Shown piece after piece: positions 43,963 to 54,071 of a DNA stretch of 64,000 nucleotides. Position 1 is the first letter of the stretch. Each line of letters opens with the position of its first letter. Position numbers and translations under genes: made by a program. Under the pieces are notes generated by a model that saw only the letters and a program-made list of their open reading frames with translations, ran no database searches and was not told the origin of the DNA. Origin of the DNA: Lewinella sp. LCG006 (GTDB taxonomy: Bacteria; Bacteroidota; Bacteroidia; Chitinophagales; Saprospiraceae); assembly GCF_040784935.1 (NCBI RefSeq), contig NZ_CP160680.1, forward strand, positions 2,347,501 to 2,411,500. Direction: 5' to 3'.

Positions 43963-44149
43963 GGGGTCGGCGAAAAATAAGTTCCCCATTTCAGACTAGA
44001 GATTTTGGTGCTGAACGAGGCGCGAAGACCCTGCCTACCTGGCGTACGGCAGGCAGGCGCGCATAGCCAAAGCTACGCAAGGGATGAGCAACGAAGTTCA
44101 GTGCCAAAAGATCAGCATTAAAGGGAGGAAGTTATTTTTCGCCGACCCC
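43963..44149. mobile_element. 187-bp MITE with 23-bp terminal inverted repeats
   Basis: The ends are GGGGTCGGCGAAAAATAA and its inverse, extending to 22 of 23 matching bases; between them ATTTTGGTGCTGAAC pairs with GTTCAGTGCCAAAAG, and a further perfect inverted repeat (GCCTGCC ... GGCAGGC) sits in the middle, so the whole can fold into one long stem. TAA lies on each side (43960-43962, 44150-44152), a likely 3-bp target duplication. There is no coding capacity. It sits 14 bases before the start codon of the serine hydrolase. Confidence 0.8.
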
Positions 44150-44162
44150 TAAAGCCACCGTC

Positions 44163-45920
44163 ATGAAATTTTACCAAAGAAAAATGTTCAAATCCACGTT
44201 TATCGGAATGATGGTATTCATCACTTCGATAACCATTGGCTTCAGTCAATCAAAAACGGAGCAGCTTGATCAACTATTGAACTTATACCACGAATATGGC
44301 CAATTCAACGGCTCCGTTTTAGTAGCAGAACAAGGAGAAGTCATTTATAAAAAAGGCTTCGGGATGGCAAATATGGAATGGGATATTCCGAATCAACCCA
44401 ATACCAAGCATCGATTAGGCTCGATCACCAAGCAGTTTACGGCCATGCTTATCTTGCAGCTCGTGGCCGATGGTGCCGTAGATTTAGAAGCGCCGATTTC
44501 GAGCTACCTTCCTGATTATCCAAAAGAGACGGGGGATCAAATAACCATCCACCATTTATTAACCCACACCTCGGGCATACCGAATTACACCTCGTTTCCG
44601 AATTTCTTTAAGGAGCAAAGCCGCAATCCCTACACCCCGGATGAGTTTGTGGAAGTATTTGCTCATAAAAAGCTAGACTTCACTCCTGGTGAAAGATTCA
44701 GCTATAGCAATTCAGGTTATTTCCTGCTTGGGGTGATTGCTGAAAAATTGACGGGAAAGACTTACGAACAATTGCTTCACGATAAAATTTTTACGCCCGT
44801 AGGAATGCACGATACGGGTTATGATAATCACGAAGATATCGTGAAAAACAGAGCGGCTGGCTACGAAAAGGATGGACTTAACTACGTTAATGCTAGTTAC
44901 TTAGATATGTCCATCCCTTATGCTGCAGGATCAATGTATTCTACGGTCGAGGATTTATACCTGTGGGATCAAGCACTGTATACCAATAAATTACTACCGC
45001 AAGCATTGATGGATTTGTACTTCAAACCCTACGTTCCTGCCTTCGGGGATAGTCATTACGCCTATGGCTGGGGAGTAGGCAAGGGAAGGATTGGCAACAC
45101 GGAGGACAGTGTTGAGGCCATCTCTCATGGGGGCGGTATCAATGGTTTCAATACGAACATATCGCGCGTAATCTCCGACAAGTCTTTAGTGGTGCTTTTG
45201 AACAATACTGGCGGTGCCCCTTTAAACGAAATCACCAGCGCAATTAGAGGGATATTGTACAATAAGACCTACGATTTTCCTAAGAAATCGGTTGCCCATG
45301 AGGTACTGGGGCTTATACAAGAAAAAGGAATAAAGGCAGGAATTGCCCATTTTCATGCGATAAAAGACCAGGAAACCTACAATTTGAGCGAGGATGAGAT
45401 AAACGGAATCGGCTATCAACTTATGGCTGAGGGGAAATCGGAGGAAGCCCTGCAGGTTTTCAAATTGAATGTAGACGAATTTCCGCAAAGCTTCAATGTC
45501 TATGACAGTTATGCTGAAGCGCTAATGAATTTAGGGCAAAAGGATGCTGCCATAGAAAATTATCGAAAATCTGTAGAAATGAATCCAGCCAATCAAAACG
45601 GCATAGATATGCTGGAAAAACTGGGCGTGGATATCAGTGACCTCGTAAAGGAAGTCATCGTACCGGATGATCTTCTCGAGCGTTACGTAGGCAACTATGA
45701 GTTGGCACCAGGTTTTATCCTAAGCATTACCAAAGAAGGCAGCCAATTGAAAGCACAAGCAACCGGACAACCTACGGTTGATATTTACCCTAAATCAAAT
45801 ACGGTCTTTTATCTAAAAGTAGTGCCTGCCCAAATCACGTTTAATACCGCAAAGGATGGGACCGTTGAGAGCTTGACACTCTTGCAGGGAGGTCAGGAAA
45901 TGACGGGCATGAAAATGTAG
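44163..45920 (+). CDS. Serine hydrolase (beta-lactamase/DD-peptidase family) with TPR tail
   Basis: A 585-residue secreted class C beta-lactamase-like enzyme. The signal peptide is MFKSTFIGMMVFITSITIGFSQ, so the true start may be the inner ATG at 44184. The SxxK motif is SITK (S87, K90), the YxN motif is YSNSGYF near 181, and a C-terminal HGGGING motif replaces KTG. Residues about 405-490 hold TPR-like repeats (NVYDSYAEALMNLGQKDAAIEN-type) and the last 85 residues are a small beta domain. Family members act as esterases or D-aminopeptidases; the substrate is unknown. A MITE occupies its upstream region. Confidence 0.88.
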   Translation: MKFYQRKMFKSTFIGMMVFITSITIGFSQSKTEQLDQLLNLYHEYGQFNGSVLVAEQGEVIYKKGFGMANMEWDIPNQPNTKHRLGSITKQFTAMLILQLVADGAVDLEAPISSYLPDYPKETGDQITIHHLLTHTSGIPNYTSFPNFFKEQSRNPYTPDEFVEVFAHKKLDFTPGERFSYSNSGYFLLGVIAEKLTGKTYEQLLHDKIFTPVGMHDTGYDNHEDIVKNRAAGYEKDGLNYVNASYLDMSIPYAAGSMYSTVEDLYLWDQALYTNKLLPQALMDLYFKPYVPAFGDSHYAYGWGVGKGRIGNTEDSVEAISHGGGINGFNTNISRVISDKSLVVLLNNTGGAPLNEITSAIRGILYNKTYDFPKKSVAHEVLGLIQEKGIKAGIAHFHAIKDQETYNLSEDEINGIGYQLMAEGKSEEALQVFKLNVDEFPQSFNVYDSYAEALMNLGQKDAAIENYRKSVEMNPANQNGIDMLEKLGVDISDLVKEVIVPDDLLERYVGNYELAPGFILSITKEGSQLKAQATGQPTVDIYPKSNTVFYLKVVPAQITFNTAKDGTVESLTLLQGGQEMTGMKM

Positions 45921-45978
45921 GCTGGACTTCAGTCCGGCCAAAATTGTGACGCTTGCTGGTCGGACTGAAGCCCACCTA
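45918..45978. repeat. Inverted repeat after the serine hydrolase
   Basis: TAGGCTGGACTTCAGTCC (from 45918, overlapping the stop codon) is mirrored by GGACTGAAGCCCACCTA (ending 45978), giving a stem of about 20 bp. It could terminate transcription but has no T-run, and looks like a REP-type palindrome. Confidence 0.6.
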
Positions 45979-45982
45979 CGTC

Positions 45983-46060
45983 TTAGCTGGACTTTCGGCA
46001 AAAGTCCGTACTGGGAAACGGCTTGCTTCGCGCGCCTATAGTACAGGGTATAGGGATCGG
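45983..46060. repeat. REP-like intergenic repeat, copy C
   Basis: CTTAGCTGGACTTTCGGCA, a small inverted repeat (GGACTTTCGGCAAAAGTCC) and CTATAGTACAGGGTATAGGG recur here as in copies A (1-177) and B (32214-32345). A reduced form with TATAGGG motifs lies at 47185-47236. The rest of the gap up to 46195 holds nothing recognisable. Confidence 0.5.
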
Positions 46061-46195
46061 AAAATGCAGAAGAATCAATTCCTAACAAGGGCATAAAAAC
46101 TTAGACATGTAAACATTTTAGAAAAATTAGAGCGCAAAAGCTCACAAAACTATCTGATACCCTAATCTGTTCCTTCTTCTAAATAGAAAAACAAT

Positions 46196-47176
46196 ATGTC
46201 AAGTCAAATACCAACCAAGTATCTCGATCAGGTCTTAGAGCATCATACCCAAGACATGACCGGGAAAGTGGTCGCAATCACGGGCACCACCAGCGGCACC
46301 GGCTATGTATGTGCCAAAGAAGTAGCCCGAAAAGGAGCCACCGTCATCCTTTTGAACCGCAAAAGTGAACGCGCGGAAAAAGCACTCGATCAACTGAAGA
46401 CGGAAGTTCCTGAGGGTAAGTTCGACCCGATCGCTTGCGACTTGCAAAGTTTCGAAAGTGTGCGCAATGCGGCGGAGTCAATCAAACGCAAATACCGTAT
46501 CGTAGATGTGCTGGTCAACAATGCGGGCGTCATGGCACTTCGTGATCAAGCAACACCAGATGGCTATGATGTGCAGATGCAGACCAATGTCCTCTCTCAT
46601 TTTCTCCTGACGAAAGAATTATTCCCCTTACTTAGATTAAGCGACCAAGGCCGTATCGTGAACCATTCTTCAATGGCACGGTTGGGGCCACCGTTGGCGA
46701 TTGAATACTTTGAGAAAAAAGGTGGCGACCTCGGAGGCGATGGTACGGAAGAAGAGAATTTTAGTTTCCGGGGCCCAAGATGGATGCGCTATCATCAGAC
46801 CAAGTTGGCCAATGCCGCCTTTACCTACGGACTCAAAAATAAGTTGGAAGCAGCCAATATTTCCAATGTTCTCTCCCTGTTGGCACATCCTGGTTTGGCG
46901 AAAACGGAGCTTGCCACAACGAGCGCCGCAGTTGGAGGAATGGACGCTGACGCCGAATTCATGAACATGGCGCAATCTGCAGAAGATGGTGCTACCGGCA
47001 TCATCAGGGCCGCGATGGACCCCAAGGCACAATCAGGCGACTTCTACGGCCCCGACGGCCAAGGTTGGAACGGCTTCCCGGAAAAATTGACGCCCGAAGA
47101 CCTTCTGTTCGATGAGGCAAACATCCAAATCAATTGGGAAGGTTGCGAAAAAGCAGTGGGGGCGTTTGAGATATAA
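46196..47176 (+). CDS. Short-chain dehydrogenase/reductase
   Basis: A 326-residue NAD(P)-dependent oxidoreductase with Rossmann motif TGTTSGTG (30-36), NNAG at 108-111, the catalytic serine in VNHSSMA (158 or 159) and the YxxxK pair Y199/K203 (RYHQTKLAN). It resembles retinol-dehydrogenase/WW-oxidoreductase-like SDRs. The glycine motif reads T-G-T-T-S-G-T-G rather than TGxxxGIG. The substrate cannot be inferred. Confidence 0.9.
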   Translation: MSSQIPTKYLDQVLEHHTQDMTGKVVAITGTTSGTGYVCAKEVARKGATVILLNRKSERAEKALDQLKTEVPEGKFDPIACDLQSFESVRNAAESIKRKYRIVDVLVNNAGVMALRDQATPDGYDVQMQTNVLSHFLLTKELFPLLRLSDQGRIVNHSSMARLGPPLAIEYFEKKGGDLGGDGTEEENFSFRGPRWMRYHQTKLANAAFTYGLKNKLEAANISNVLSLLAHPGLAKTELATTSAAVGGMDADAEFMNMAQSAEDGATGIIRAAMDPKAQSGDFYGPDGQGWNGFPEKLTPEDLLFDEANIQINWEGCEKAVGAFEI

Positions 47177-47511
47177 GTCAGTATAGGGACAAAGGCCGCT
47201 TTGCGCCCTTTGGTAGAGCGTATAGGGATTCGAGATGATTTAGATTTACTAAACATGCTCGAATCCCTCAGCCATTACGACCACCAAAGTCAGGAAAGTT
47301 AAAAGATTACAGAATAGTGGTAAGAAGCATGTTTGATCAGCTAAATTAGCGTGAGGTTTGGTGTTAATCGCTTGATTTTCAAAATCAATACACCATGTTC
47401 GACCCAGTCTGGCTGCCAGACTGGGTCGCATGTAATACCTCCAACCTTACGTTAAATTAGCGCTGTTGGAAAAGACGACTAATCGCTTTTTACCCTTATC
47501 CCTTTTTACAA
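47177..47511. other. Intergenic region with REP-like hairpins
   Basis: About 335 bp without a gene. It contains a TATAGGG-bordered hairpin (AAAGGCCGC/GCGCCCTTT, about 47198-47219) and a perfect 13-bp stem with a CTG loop at 47400-47428 (CGACCCAGTCTGG and its reverse complement). The latter is not followed by a T-run. AAATTAGCG occurs twice (about 47342 and 47455). Confidence 0.5.
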
Positions 47512-48330
47512 ATGTCTAGTACTTTTATCTCCAGAACAGATCAAATTTTCCGCCTCGCTACCAAGCTGCTGGTAGGAATCGTATGGCTGAGTGCTACCTT
47601 TTTTGGACTCTATATCCTGCTGTTCTATTTCGCCGCCTTGTTGCTCGAAGAAACAAACTTATGGAATAAAGTTCTCCCCGGCTTATTTGACACCTCTACC
47701 CGTATGGCGACTTTGGGCATTGGGCTCCACTTCGCGGCGGGTGGGATTATCCTGGTGTTGGGTTGTATCCAATTGATTGAGTCGGTAAGGGTCCGTTACC
47801 CGGCGGTGCACCGCTGGCTGGGGCGCTTGTACGTGGTCTCGGCGATGCTTACGGCCATCGGTGGCTTGGTCTTCATCCTGGTCAAGGATACCATTGGAGG
47901 GCCGGTGATGAATGTGGCCTTTGCGCTTTACGGTATCCTGATGTTTGGGGCGGCGGTACAGACCATTCGCTACGCTCGGGCGGGCCGCCTGGAGCAACAC
48001 CGAGCCTGGGCCATTCGCTTGTTTGCACTGGCGATTGGTTCCTGGTTGTACCGAATGGATTATGGCTTTTGGTTTCTTTTTACCGATGGTTTAGGCCATA
48101 CTTCCGACTTTCACGGGCCTTTTGATTACTTCATGGATTTTTGGTTCTATCTCCCCAATTTATTGGTGGCCGAAATCTTTATTGGTCGCCACGAGGGCTT
48201 GCAATCCCAAGGGGTGAAAGTTGGTGCTACCGTCCTGGTTTTTCTTGCCACGGCTTTTCTGGTATTGGCAACTTATTATTTTACGATAAAGCTTTGGGCA
48301 CCTTCGGTCTTGGAATTATTGGGCGGATAA
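47512..48330 (+). CDS. DUF2306 membrane protein
   Basis: A 272-residue integral membrane protein with seven to eight helices. The family pattern is seen in VHRWLGRLYVVSAMLTAIGG and in the EQHRAWAIRLFALAIGSW segment with conserved histidines (H98-type VHRW and QHRAW). DUF2306 proteins are uncharacterised, though their paired histidines suggest heme or redox-related roles. It is the first gene after a long repeat-containing gap. Confidence 0.88.
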   Translation: MSSTFISRTDQIFRLATKLLVGIVWLSATFFGLYILLFYFAALLLEETNLWNKVLPGLFDTSTRMATLGIGLHFAAGGIILVLGCIQLIESVRVRYPAVHRWLGRLYVVSAMLTAIGGLVFILVKDTIGGPVMNVAFALYGILMFGAAVQTIRYARAGRLEQHRAWAIRLFALAIGSWLYRMDYGFWFLFTDGLGHTSDFHGPFDYFMDFWFYLPNLLVAEIFIGRHEGLQSQGVKVGATVLVFLATAFLVLATYYFTIKLWAPSVLELLGG

Positions 48331-48346
48331 GTTGTTGTAAATGAAT

Positions 48347-48354
48347 TATATTTG
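48347..48354 (+). promoter_or_regulatory. Bacteroidota -7 element before the OMP gene
   Basis: TATATTTG matches TAnnTTTG exactly, 37 bases before the start codon at 48392. No well-placed TTTG -33 box is seen. Confidence 0.4.
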
Positions 48355-48391
48355 ACGTATTTCTAAATTCTCTCTAATAAAAACTTATTTT

Positions 48392-49468
48392 ATGAAGCGT
48401 TTTTCTCTATTTCTACTCCTTTCTCTTGCTCTTTGTTTTACTGCTCAGGCCCAGCTCACCAAGGGCACCCGCTTTCTAGGCGCAGCAGGGGCTCGTGGAA
48501 CAGGCAATGCCGTTTATGGTGGACTGGGGCAGCTTTCCACAAACTTTGGCAACGATATTACCATATTTGGTTTGCGAGTTACTCCAGATTTAGGCTATTT
48601 CTTGTCAGATCACGTATTGCTTGGTTCTTCTATTGTTGTCAGTACGACTACAGACTTTGAAGATAGTTTCACCAGCGTTGGTGCTGCTCCATTTGTTCGC
48701 TATTACTTCAACCCTGAATCTACCGGGAATACTTACTTCTATGGGCAGGCCCAGGTGGGGTTTATTGCAGCCCTTGACGAATCTGATTTCAAGACTTATC
48801 CTTTTGGGCTTCAGGCAGGAGTTACGCACTTTTTGGCACCAGGCATAGGTCTCGATGCCTATCTGCAATTTCGAGACAGTGACCTCTCTACCGACAATGT
48901 GAGCTCGCTAGGCATTGGTGCTACCCTTAATATTTATCTCAATGACGAGATGTACAATAATCGTAAATCAGGTACGGCTAGTCTCCAACGCGGTACGCTG
49001 ATGATCGGAGGCACAGGTTCAGCTAGTTTTGGTTTGGGGGATAACATCAGCAGGGGGATTTCACTAGTGCCCCAATTGTTTTACTTTCTCAATCCTCAAT
49101 TGGCCATTGGTGGCAGTTTGCAAACCTGGTTCAGTCGAAGTGAGTTCAGTGGATTTCAAATCAACAACACCATTCTGGGTATCAGTCCACAAATGCGCTA
49201 CTACCTTTCTACAGGAGAGCATTGCATGTGGTTTATCGGTGGTGGTCTGAATATCAATCATAGTCGGGCAAAAAATGACTTCTTTGGGGTTGAGACTTCA
49301 ATAAGCGATACCAATGTGGGTTTTGGCTTAGGCGGTGGGGTCAATAGTTTCCTTACGCCTAATATAGCACTCGAGATCGGACCAAGCCTCCGCATTAACC
49401 CAGCCAACGAAACGGTACAAATCGGTATTGATCTCGGCGTACAATTTTTCTTGAATACGGGTGAGTAA
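48392..49468 (+). CDS. Outer membrane beta-barrel protein with two barrel repeats
   Basis: A 358-residue protein with signal peptide (MKRFSLFLLLSLALCFTAQAQ) and alternating hydrophobic strands throughout. The chain splits into two similar halves: about 22-190 (opening KGTRFLGAAGARGTGN, closing ATLNIYLN) and about 198-355 (opening RGTLMIGGTGSASFGLGD, closing LGVQFFLN). Each half follows the pattern of a small OmpX-like eight-strand barrel, suggesting internal duplication. Ligand or role is unknown. Confidence 0.82.
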   Translation: MKRFSLFLLLSLALCFTAQAQLTKGTRFLGAAGARGTGNAVYGGLGQLSTNFGNDITIFGLRVTPDLGYFLSDHVLLGSSIVVSTTTDFEDSFTSVGAAPFVRYYFNPESTGNTYFYGQAQVGFIAALDESDFKTYPFGLQAGVTHFLAPGIGLDAYLQFRDSDLSTDNVSSLGIGATLNIYLNDEMYNNRKSGTASLQRGTLMIGGTGSASFGLGDNISRGISLVPQLFYFLNPQLAIGGSLQTWFSRSEFSGFQINNTILGISPQMRYYLSTGEHCMWFIGGGLNINHSRAKNDFFGVETSISDTNVGFGLGGGVNSFLTPNIALEIGPSLRINPANETVQIGIDLGVQFFLNTGE

Positions 49469-49587
49469 AACTTTCTAACAAGTTCTTACATCATAAACTT
49501 GCGACTAGGCATCTTACCCTCTTGGTAGGTAGGGCCTAGCCTTGTCTTATTTTGTAATTTTAATACTCACCAATCATCAGAAATAAA

Positions 49588-50991
49588 ATGAAAATAGTAT
49601 CCAAACTATCATTACTGCTCGTTGTATGCTTGATCCAGATGAATGTTTCCATTGCCCAAGAGGAAACGATTACGGCGAAATACAAAGAGCAAGCGATCCA
49701 GCAACTTGCTCGTTTAATGAATGATTTTTACGTGTTTCCGGAAGTAGCCAAACAAACCGAAGAGCACTTAATGGCCCAATGGCAAGCAGGTCATTTTGAT
49801 CAGTTTACCGATGACGAATCTTTTGCGGCAGCTTTGACAACCTCAGTGCAAGAGATCAACCACGATAAGCACATGCGGGTCAGGGTCAACCCACCTTATG
49901 AAGCCCAACCCAATACCCCCGAAAGAAGGCTCGAAGAGCGTCTGGATTGGATCGAAAGATCCCGCCGGGGAAGCTACGGTTTCAATCGTGTTGAAATTTT
50001 GGAAGGCAACGTAGGCTACCTTGATTTAAGAGGTTTTGCCGGCCTGGAAAATGCGCAGGCCAGTGCCGATGCTGCGATGGCCTTAATGGCGAGAACCGAT
50101 GCTATCATCTTCGATCTGAGTAAAAACGGCGGCGGAAGCCCTCGGATGGTCCAGTACTTGTGCAGTTATTTCTTTGATCAAAAAGTACACTTGAATAGCC
50201 TCTACTGGCGAGAAGGAGATCAAACGGAAGAGTTCTGGACCTTGGAAGAAGTGGGCGGTGCAAAAATGCCGGACGTTCCCTTGTTTGTCATTACCAGTGA
50301 CCGAACATTTTCCGGTGCTGAAGAATTTTCTTACAACATGCAAACCCAGAAAAGAGCAACCTTGGTAGGCCAAACCACTGGCGGTGGCGCTAATCCAGGG
50401 GGAACCAGAGTGATTAATGATAATTTGACAGTTTTTATTCCCATGGGCAAAGCCATCAACCCGATTACCAAAACAAACTGGGAAGGTGTGGGCGTCGTTC
50501 CGGAAGTAGTAACCACCGTTGAGGAAGCTTTTGCTAAAACACACCAACTCGCACAAACCGCTGCTGAAAACTACCGCGCGGCAACCAAGAAAAAGTATAC
50601 CCAATTGTTTTCGGACCTGAACAGCAAACTTGATCATTACACCGCCGGGAAATCAGAAGAGGAAATTCTCCAAGGCTTAACCACTTGCGAGGAGGCAGGT
50701 TTGTTAGGAGAAGGAGATATCAATATGTTGGGTTACGAATATTTGATGGAGCACAAAAAGCCTCAAATAGCAAAAGCAATTTTTCGTGCAAATACGCTTC
50801 TCCATCCCAATTCCGCCAACGTATTTGATAGCTACGCCGAAGCATTGATGATGGAAGGTGATTTGACGGCCTCCCTCGAGAATTACCAAAAGGCGGTTGA
50901 TATTGCCAGAGAAAACCAGGATAGAGATCTCGAATTTTTTGAAAAGAATTTAGAAAATGTAAGGCGTAAGCTAAGCGAAGGGAAAGAATAA
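49588..50991 (+). CDS. S41-family peptidase (IRBP/TSP-like)
   Basis: A 467-residue secreted protein with signal peptide (about 1-23). The S41 core shows GNVGYLDLRGF (about 140-150), DAIIFDLSKNGGGSPRM (171-187) and the nucleophile S242 in TFSGAEEFSYN, followed by GQTTGGGANPGG. It lacks a PDZ domain, as in the interphotoreceptor-retinoid-binding-type S41 branch. The C-terminus (about 365-460) has TPR-like repeats (NVFDSYAEALMMEGDLTASLE) almost matching those of the serine hydrolase at 44-46 kb. It ends at a long hairpin shared with uvrA. Confidence 0.88.
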   Translation: MKIVSKLSLLLVVCLIQMNVSIAQEETITAKYKEQAIQQLARLMNDFYVFPEVAKQTEEHLMAQWQAGHFDQFTDDESFAAALTTSVQEINHDKHMRVRVNPPYEAQPNTPERRLEERLDWIERSRRGSYGFNRVEILEGNVGYLDLRGFAGLENAQASADAAMALMARTDAIIFDLSKNGGGSPRMVQYLCSYFFDQKVHLNSLYWREGDQTEEFWTLEEVGGAKMPDVPLFVITSDRTFSGAEEFSYNMQTQKRATLVGQTTGGGANPGGTRVINDNLTVFIPMGKAINPITKTNWEGVGVVPEVVTTVEEAFAKTHQLAQTAAENYRAATKKKYTQLFSDLNSKLDHYTAGKSEEEILQGLTTCEEAGLLGEGDINMLGYEYLMEHKKPQIAKAIFRANTLLHPNSANVFDSYAEALMMEGDLTASLENYQKAVDIARENQDRDLEFFEKNLENVRRKLSEGKE

Positions 50992-51039
50992 TTTTGCTCC
51001 GTAGGGGCAGGTTTCAAACCCGCCCCTACGAAGCAAAAT
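50991..51039. terminator. 49-bp hairpin between convergent S41 and uvrA genes
   Basis: ATTTTGCTCCGTAGGGGC (50991 onward) pairs with GCCCCTACGAAGCAAAAT (to 51039); 22 of 24 bases match around a one-base centre. The stem reaches from the S41 stop codon to the uvrA stop codon, so one structure can serve both genes. It resembles the GTAGGGGC-type REP palindromes seen in several phyla. Confidence 0.75.
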
Positions 51040-53933
51040 TACTGCTCCCCTGCCATCGTCTCCGCCAATTCAATCTTCAGGTGATGCCCCGTGTGGCTTT
51101 TTTTGTTTTTGGCAATTTGCTCAGGCGTACCACTGCCCACCAGCGTACCGCCACGGCGACCACCTTCTGGCCCCATGTCAATAATGTGGTCGGCGACCTT
51201 GATGACATCGAGGTTGTGCTCAATGACGATCACGGTGTTGCCTTTGTCTACCAGTTTCATTAATACCTTGAGGAGGTAGCGAATGTCTTCAAAGTGGAGG
51301 CCGGTGGTAGGTTCATCCAGGATGTAAATGGTATTTCCGGTATCTCGCTTTGAAAGCTCTTCGGCGAGCTTCACCCGCTGTGCTTCTCCACCGGAGAGGG
51401 TGGTCGCTTGCTGGCCGAGGGTGATGTAACCCAAGCCTACCTCTTGCAAGGTTTTTAATTTTCGGTAGATTTTGGGAATCGGCTGGAAAAAATCCACGGC
51501 TTCTTGTACCGGCATTTCCAGTACATCATTGATGGATTTTCCTTTATAGATAATTTCCAATGTTTCGCGATTGTAGCGCCGCCCGAGGCAGGTTTCGCAT
51601 TCCACGTAAACATCCGGGAGAAAGTTCATCTCAATGCGTCGCATCCCTGAACCCTGGCAAGTTTCACACCGGCCACCTTTCACGTTGAAGGAGAAACGAC
51701 CAGCTTTATACCCTCGGATTTTAGCTTCCGGTAGGTTGGCAAACAAGCTACGGATATCCGTGAAGACCCCCGTGTAAGTAGCGGGGTTGGAACGCGGTGT
51801 CCGCCCAATTGGTGATTGGTCTATTTCTATAACCTTGTCTACGTGTTCCAGCCCTTTGAAAGATTTGTACGCCAAAGGCGGCTTTAGGCTGCGGTAAAAA
51901 TGCTGCCGCAGGATCGGGTACAGCGTTTCATTGATCAAAGTAGATTTTCCACTGCCCGACACGCCCGTCACACAGGTAAAAGTACCCAGCGGTATTTTCA
52001 CACTGACATCCTGGAGATTATTCCCACTGGCCCCTTTCAGTTCCATAAACTTACCAGAGCCTTTGCGGCGTTCTGCGGGGAGTTCAATGTCTTTTTTGCG
52101 GCTTAGATAGAGCGCAGTAGTGGTTTTACCAGCGGCAACAATATCGGCTGGAATGCCCTGAGCTACCAGGTCACCACCCAGTCGCCCGGCACCAGGACCC
52201 AGATCGATGAGGTAATCAGAGGCCAGCATGATGTCGCGGTCGTGCTCTACCACGAGTACGGTATTGCCAATGTCTGTCAACTCCCGCAGTGCTTCGATCA
52301 GGCGTTGGTTATCGCGCTGGTGGAGGCCGATACTGGGCTCGTCCAGAATGTAGGTGATCCCCGTTAGTTGGGAGCCGATTTGTGTTGCCAAACGAATCCG
52401 TTGTGCTTCCCCTCCTGAGAGGGTTCGGCCGGGGCGGTCGAGGCTCAAATAATCGAGGCCTACCTGTAGCAAAAAGTCCAGGCGAAACCGGATCTCTTTG
52501 ATAATATCGCGGGCAATCAGTTTTTGGCGATCGCTCAGGTGCTGGTCCACAGTTTCCATCCATTCGTTGAGGGCTACAAGGTCCAAAACAGCCAGGTCGG
52601 AAATGTTCTTTTCATTGATTTTAAAGTGGAGGGCTTCCTTGCGCAGTCGCTGCCCCTCACAAGTAGGGCAGGTGCTGATGGTCATAAAGTCTTCGGCCCA
52701 ACGGCGGATTTTCTCCGAGGTTGAATTGTCGTACCACCGCTTCAGCATCGGCACAATGCCTTCTTTGGCAAGGTTGTAGGAGAAGTCATGTGTGCTACTG
52801 CTATTGATACGAAAACTGTCATCGCCACCTTCCAGAATAGCTTTTAGGGCGTTTGCTGGTATCTCGTCAATAGGTGTAGAAAAGCTGAACTTGTATTTTT
52901 TTGCAATGGCCCTCAACTGCTTGAAGGTCATGTTATCTCGCACTTCCCCGAAAGGAGCAATGCCTGCTTCGTTGATACTTTTACTGCGGTCGGGGATGAC
53001 TTTGTCTTCATCCACCTGGTTTACTACACCCAAGCCTTTGCATTCCTGGCAGTAGCCGTAAGGGGAATTAAAGGAGAAGGTATTAGGCGAGGGTTCTTCG
53101 TAAGAAAGGCCACTCTCGGCATCCATCAGGCTCTTACTAAACGCGACGACATTTTCGCCCTCGTGATCAGCGATCATTACCAGGTCGCCACCCATTTTCA
53201 GGGCTATTTGCAGGCTGCTCGATAGGCGGTCGCGCCGTTCTTCACTCACCTTTATGCGGTCGATGACCAGCTCTATATCGTGTACTTTGTAGCGATCTAC
53301 TTGTAGCCCTGGCGTCAGGTCGGTGATCTCTCCATCAATCCGCATCTTGGTGTAACCCTGTTTGCGCATCTGCTCAAAAAGCTCGCGGTAGTGCCCTTTA
53401 CGGCCACGTACCAGTGGAGAGAGTACCGAAATTTTGCGATCCTGGAAATCAGAAAAAATCTGCTCCATGATTTGCTCCTCGGTGTAGCTCACCATCTTCT
53501 TACCCGTCTCGTAGCTGTAAGCTTCGCCGATTCGGGCGTACAAAAGGCGGAGAAAATCGTAAACTTCCGTTACCGTACCCACTGTAGATCGGGGATTGCG
53601 GCCCGTCGTTTTTTGCTCAATACTGATCACCGGACTGAGGCCCGTGATTTGCTCTACTTCGGGCCGTTCCATTTCGCCAATAAACTGGCGGGCGTAAGCC
53701 GAAAAGGTCTCCATGTAGCGGCGTTGACCTTCGGCATAGATAGTATCAAAGGCCAAGGACGATTTTCCGCTGCCACTGATCCCGGTGATCACCACGAGCT
53801 TGTCCCGTGGGATAGCCACGTTGATGTTTTTCAGGTTGTGCTCAGCGGCACCGATTACCTGAATATAATCGTCGTTGAATAAATCTTCTTTGATGTCGAT
53901 GTCCTCCGTAAGAGGTGATGCTGATTTAGCCAT
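51039..53933 (-). CDS. uvrA: Excinuclease ABC subunit A
   Basis: A 964-residue damage-recognition ATPase of nucleotide excision repair. Both Walker A motifs ([14 protein letters not shown] near 50, [14 protein letters not shown] near 660), both ABC signatures ([24 protein letters not shown]) and the zinc-module cysteine pairs ([36 protein letters not shown]) are present. Length is normal for UvrA. It has its own promoter region containing a 13-bp palindrome. It reads convergently with the S41 gene. Confidence 0.98.
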   Translation of the reverse strand: MAKSASPLTEDIDIKEDLFNDDYIQVIGAAEHNLKNINVAIPRDKLVVITGISGSGKSSLAFDTIYAEGQRRYMETFSAYARQFIGEMERPEVEQITGLSPVISIEQKTTGRNPRSTVGTVTEVYDFLRLLYARIGEAYSYETGKKMVSYTEEQIMEQIFSDFQDRKISVLSPLVRGRKGHYRELFEQMRKQGYTKMRIDGEITDLTPGLQVDRYKVHDIELVIDRIKVSEERRDRLSSSLQIALKMGGDLVMIADHEGENVVAFSKSLMDAESGLSYEEPSPNTFSFNSPYGYCQECKGLGVVNQVDEDKVIPDRSKSINEAGIAPFGEVRDNMTFKQLRAIAKKYKFSFSTPIDEIPANALKAILEGGDDSFRINSSSTHDFSYNLAKEGIVPMLKRWYDNSTSEKIRRWAEDFMTISTCPTCEGQRLRKEALHFKINEKNISDLAVLDLVALNEWMETVDQHLSDRQKLIARDIIKEIRFRLDFLLQVGLDYLSLDRPGRTLSGGEAQRIRLATQIGSQLTGITYILDEPSIGLHQRDNQRLIEALRELTDIGNTVLVVEHDRDIMLASDYLIDLGPGAGRLGGDLVAQGIPADIVAAGKTTTALYLSRKKDIELPAERRKGSGKFMELKGASGNNLQDVSVKIPLGTFTCVTGVSGSGKSTLINETLYPILRQHFYRSLKPPLAYKSFKGLEHVDKVIEIDQSPIGRTPRSNPATYTGVFTDIRSLFANLPEAKIRGYKAGRFSFNVKGGRCETCQGSGMRRIEMNFLPDVYVECETCLGRRYNRETLEIIYKGKSINDVLEMPVQEAVDFFQPIPKIYRKLKTLQEVGLGYITLGQQATTLSGGEAQRVKLAEELSKRDTGNTIYILDEPTTGLHFEDIRYLLKVLMKLVDKGNTVIVIEHNLDVIKVADHIIDMGPEGGRRGGTLVGSGTPEQIAKNKKSHTGHHLKIELAETMAGEQ

Positions 53934-54014
53934 GTATATAGCGCTTCAAATGAGCCCTGCTGTCTTTTTGTTACACTATGCAAACCACAAATACTAGGTT
54001 GGGGTTTAGCAAAC

Positions 54015-54027
54015 CGCTAAATTAGCG
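54015..54027. promoter_or_regulatory. Palindrome upstream of uvrA
   Basis: CGCTAAATTAGCG is a perfect odd-length palindrome 82-94 bases before the uvrA start codon and 45 bases before the small gene at 54072. GGTTTAGCAAACC precedes it. It could be a repressor site (SOS-type control of uvrA is common), but no Bacteroidota LexA consensus is known to me to compare. Confidence 0.35.
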
Positions 54028-54071
54028 ATATTATTCAGACAATCAATGATTGCACAATACATACGCTAGTT

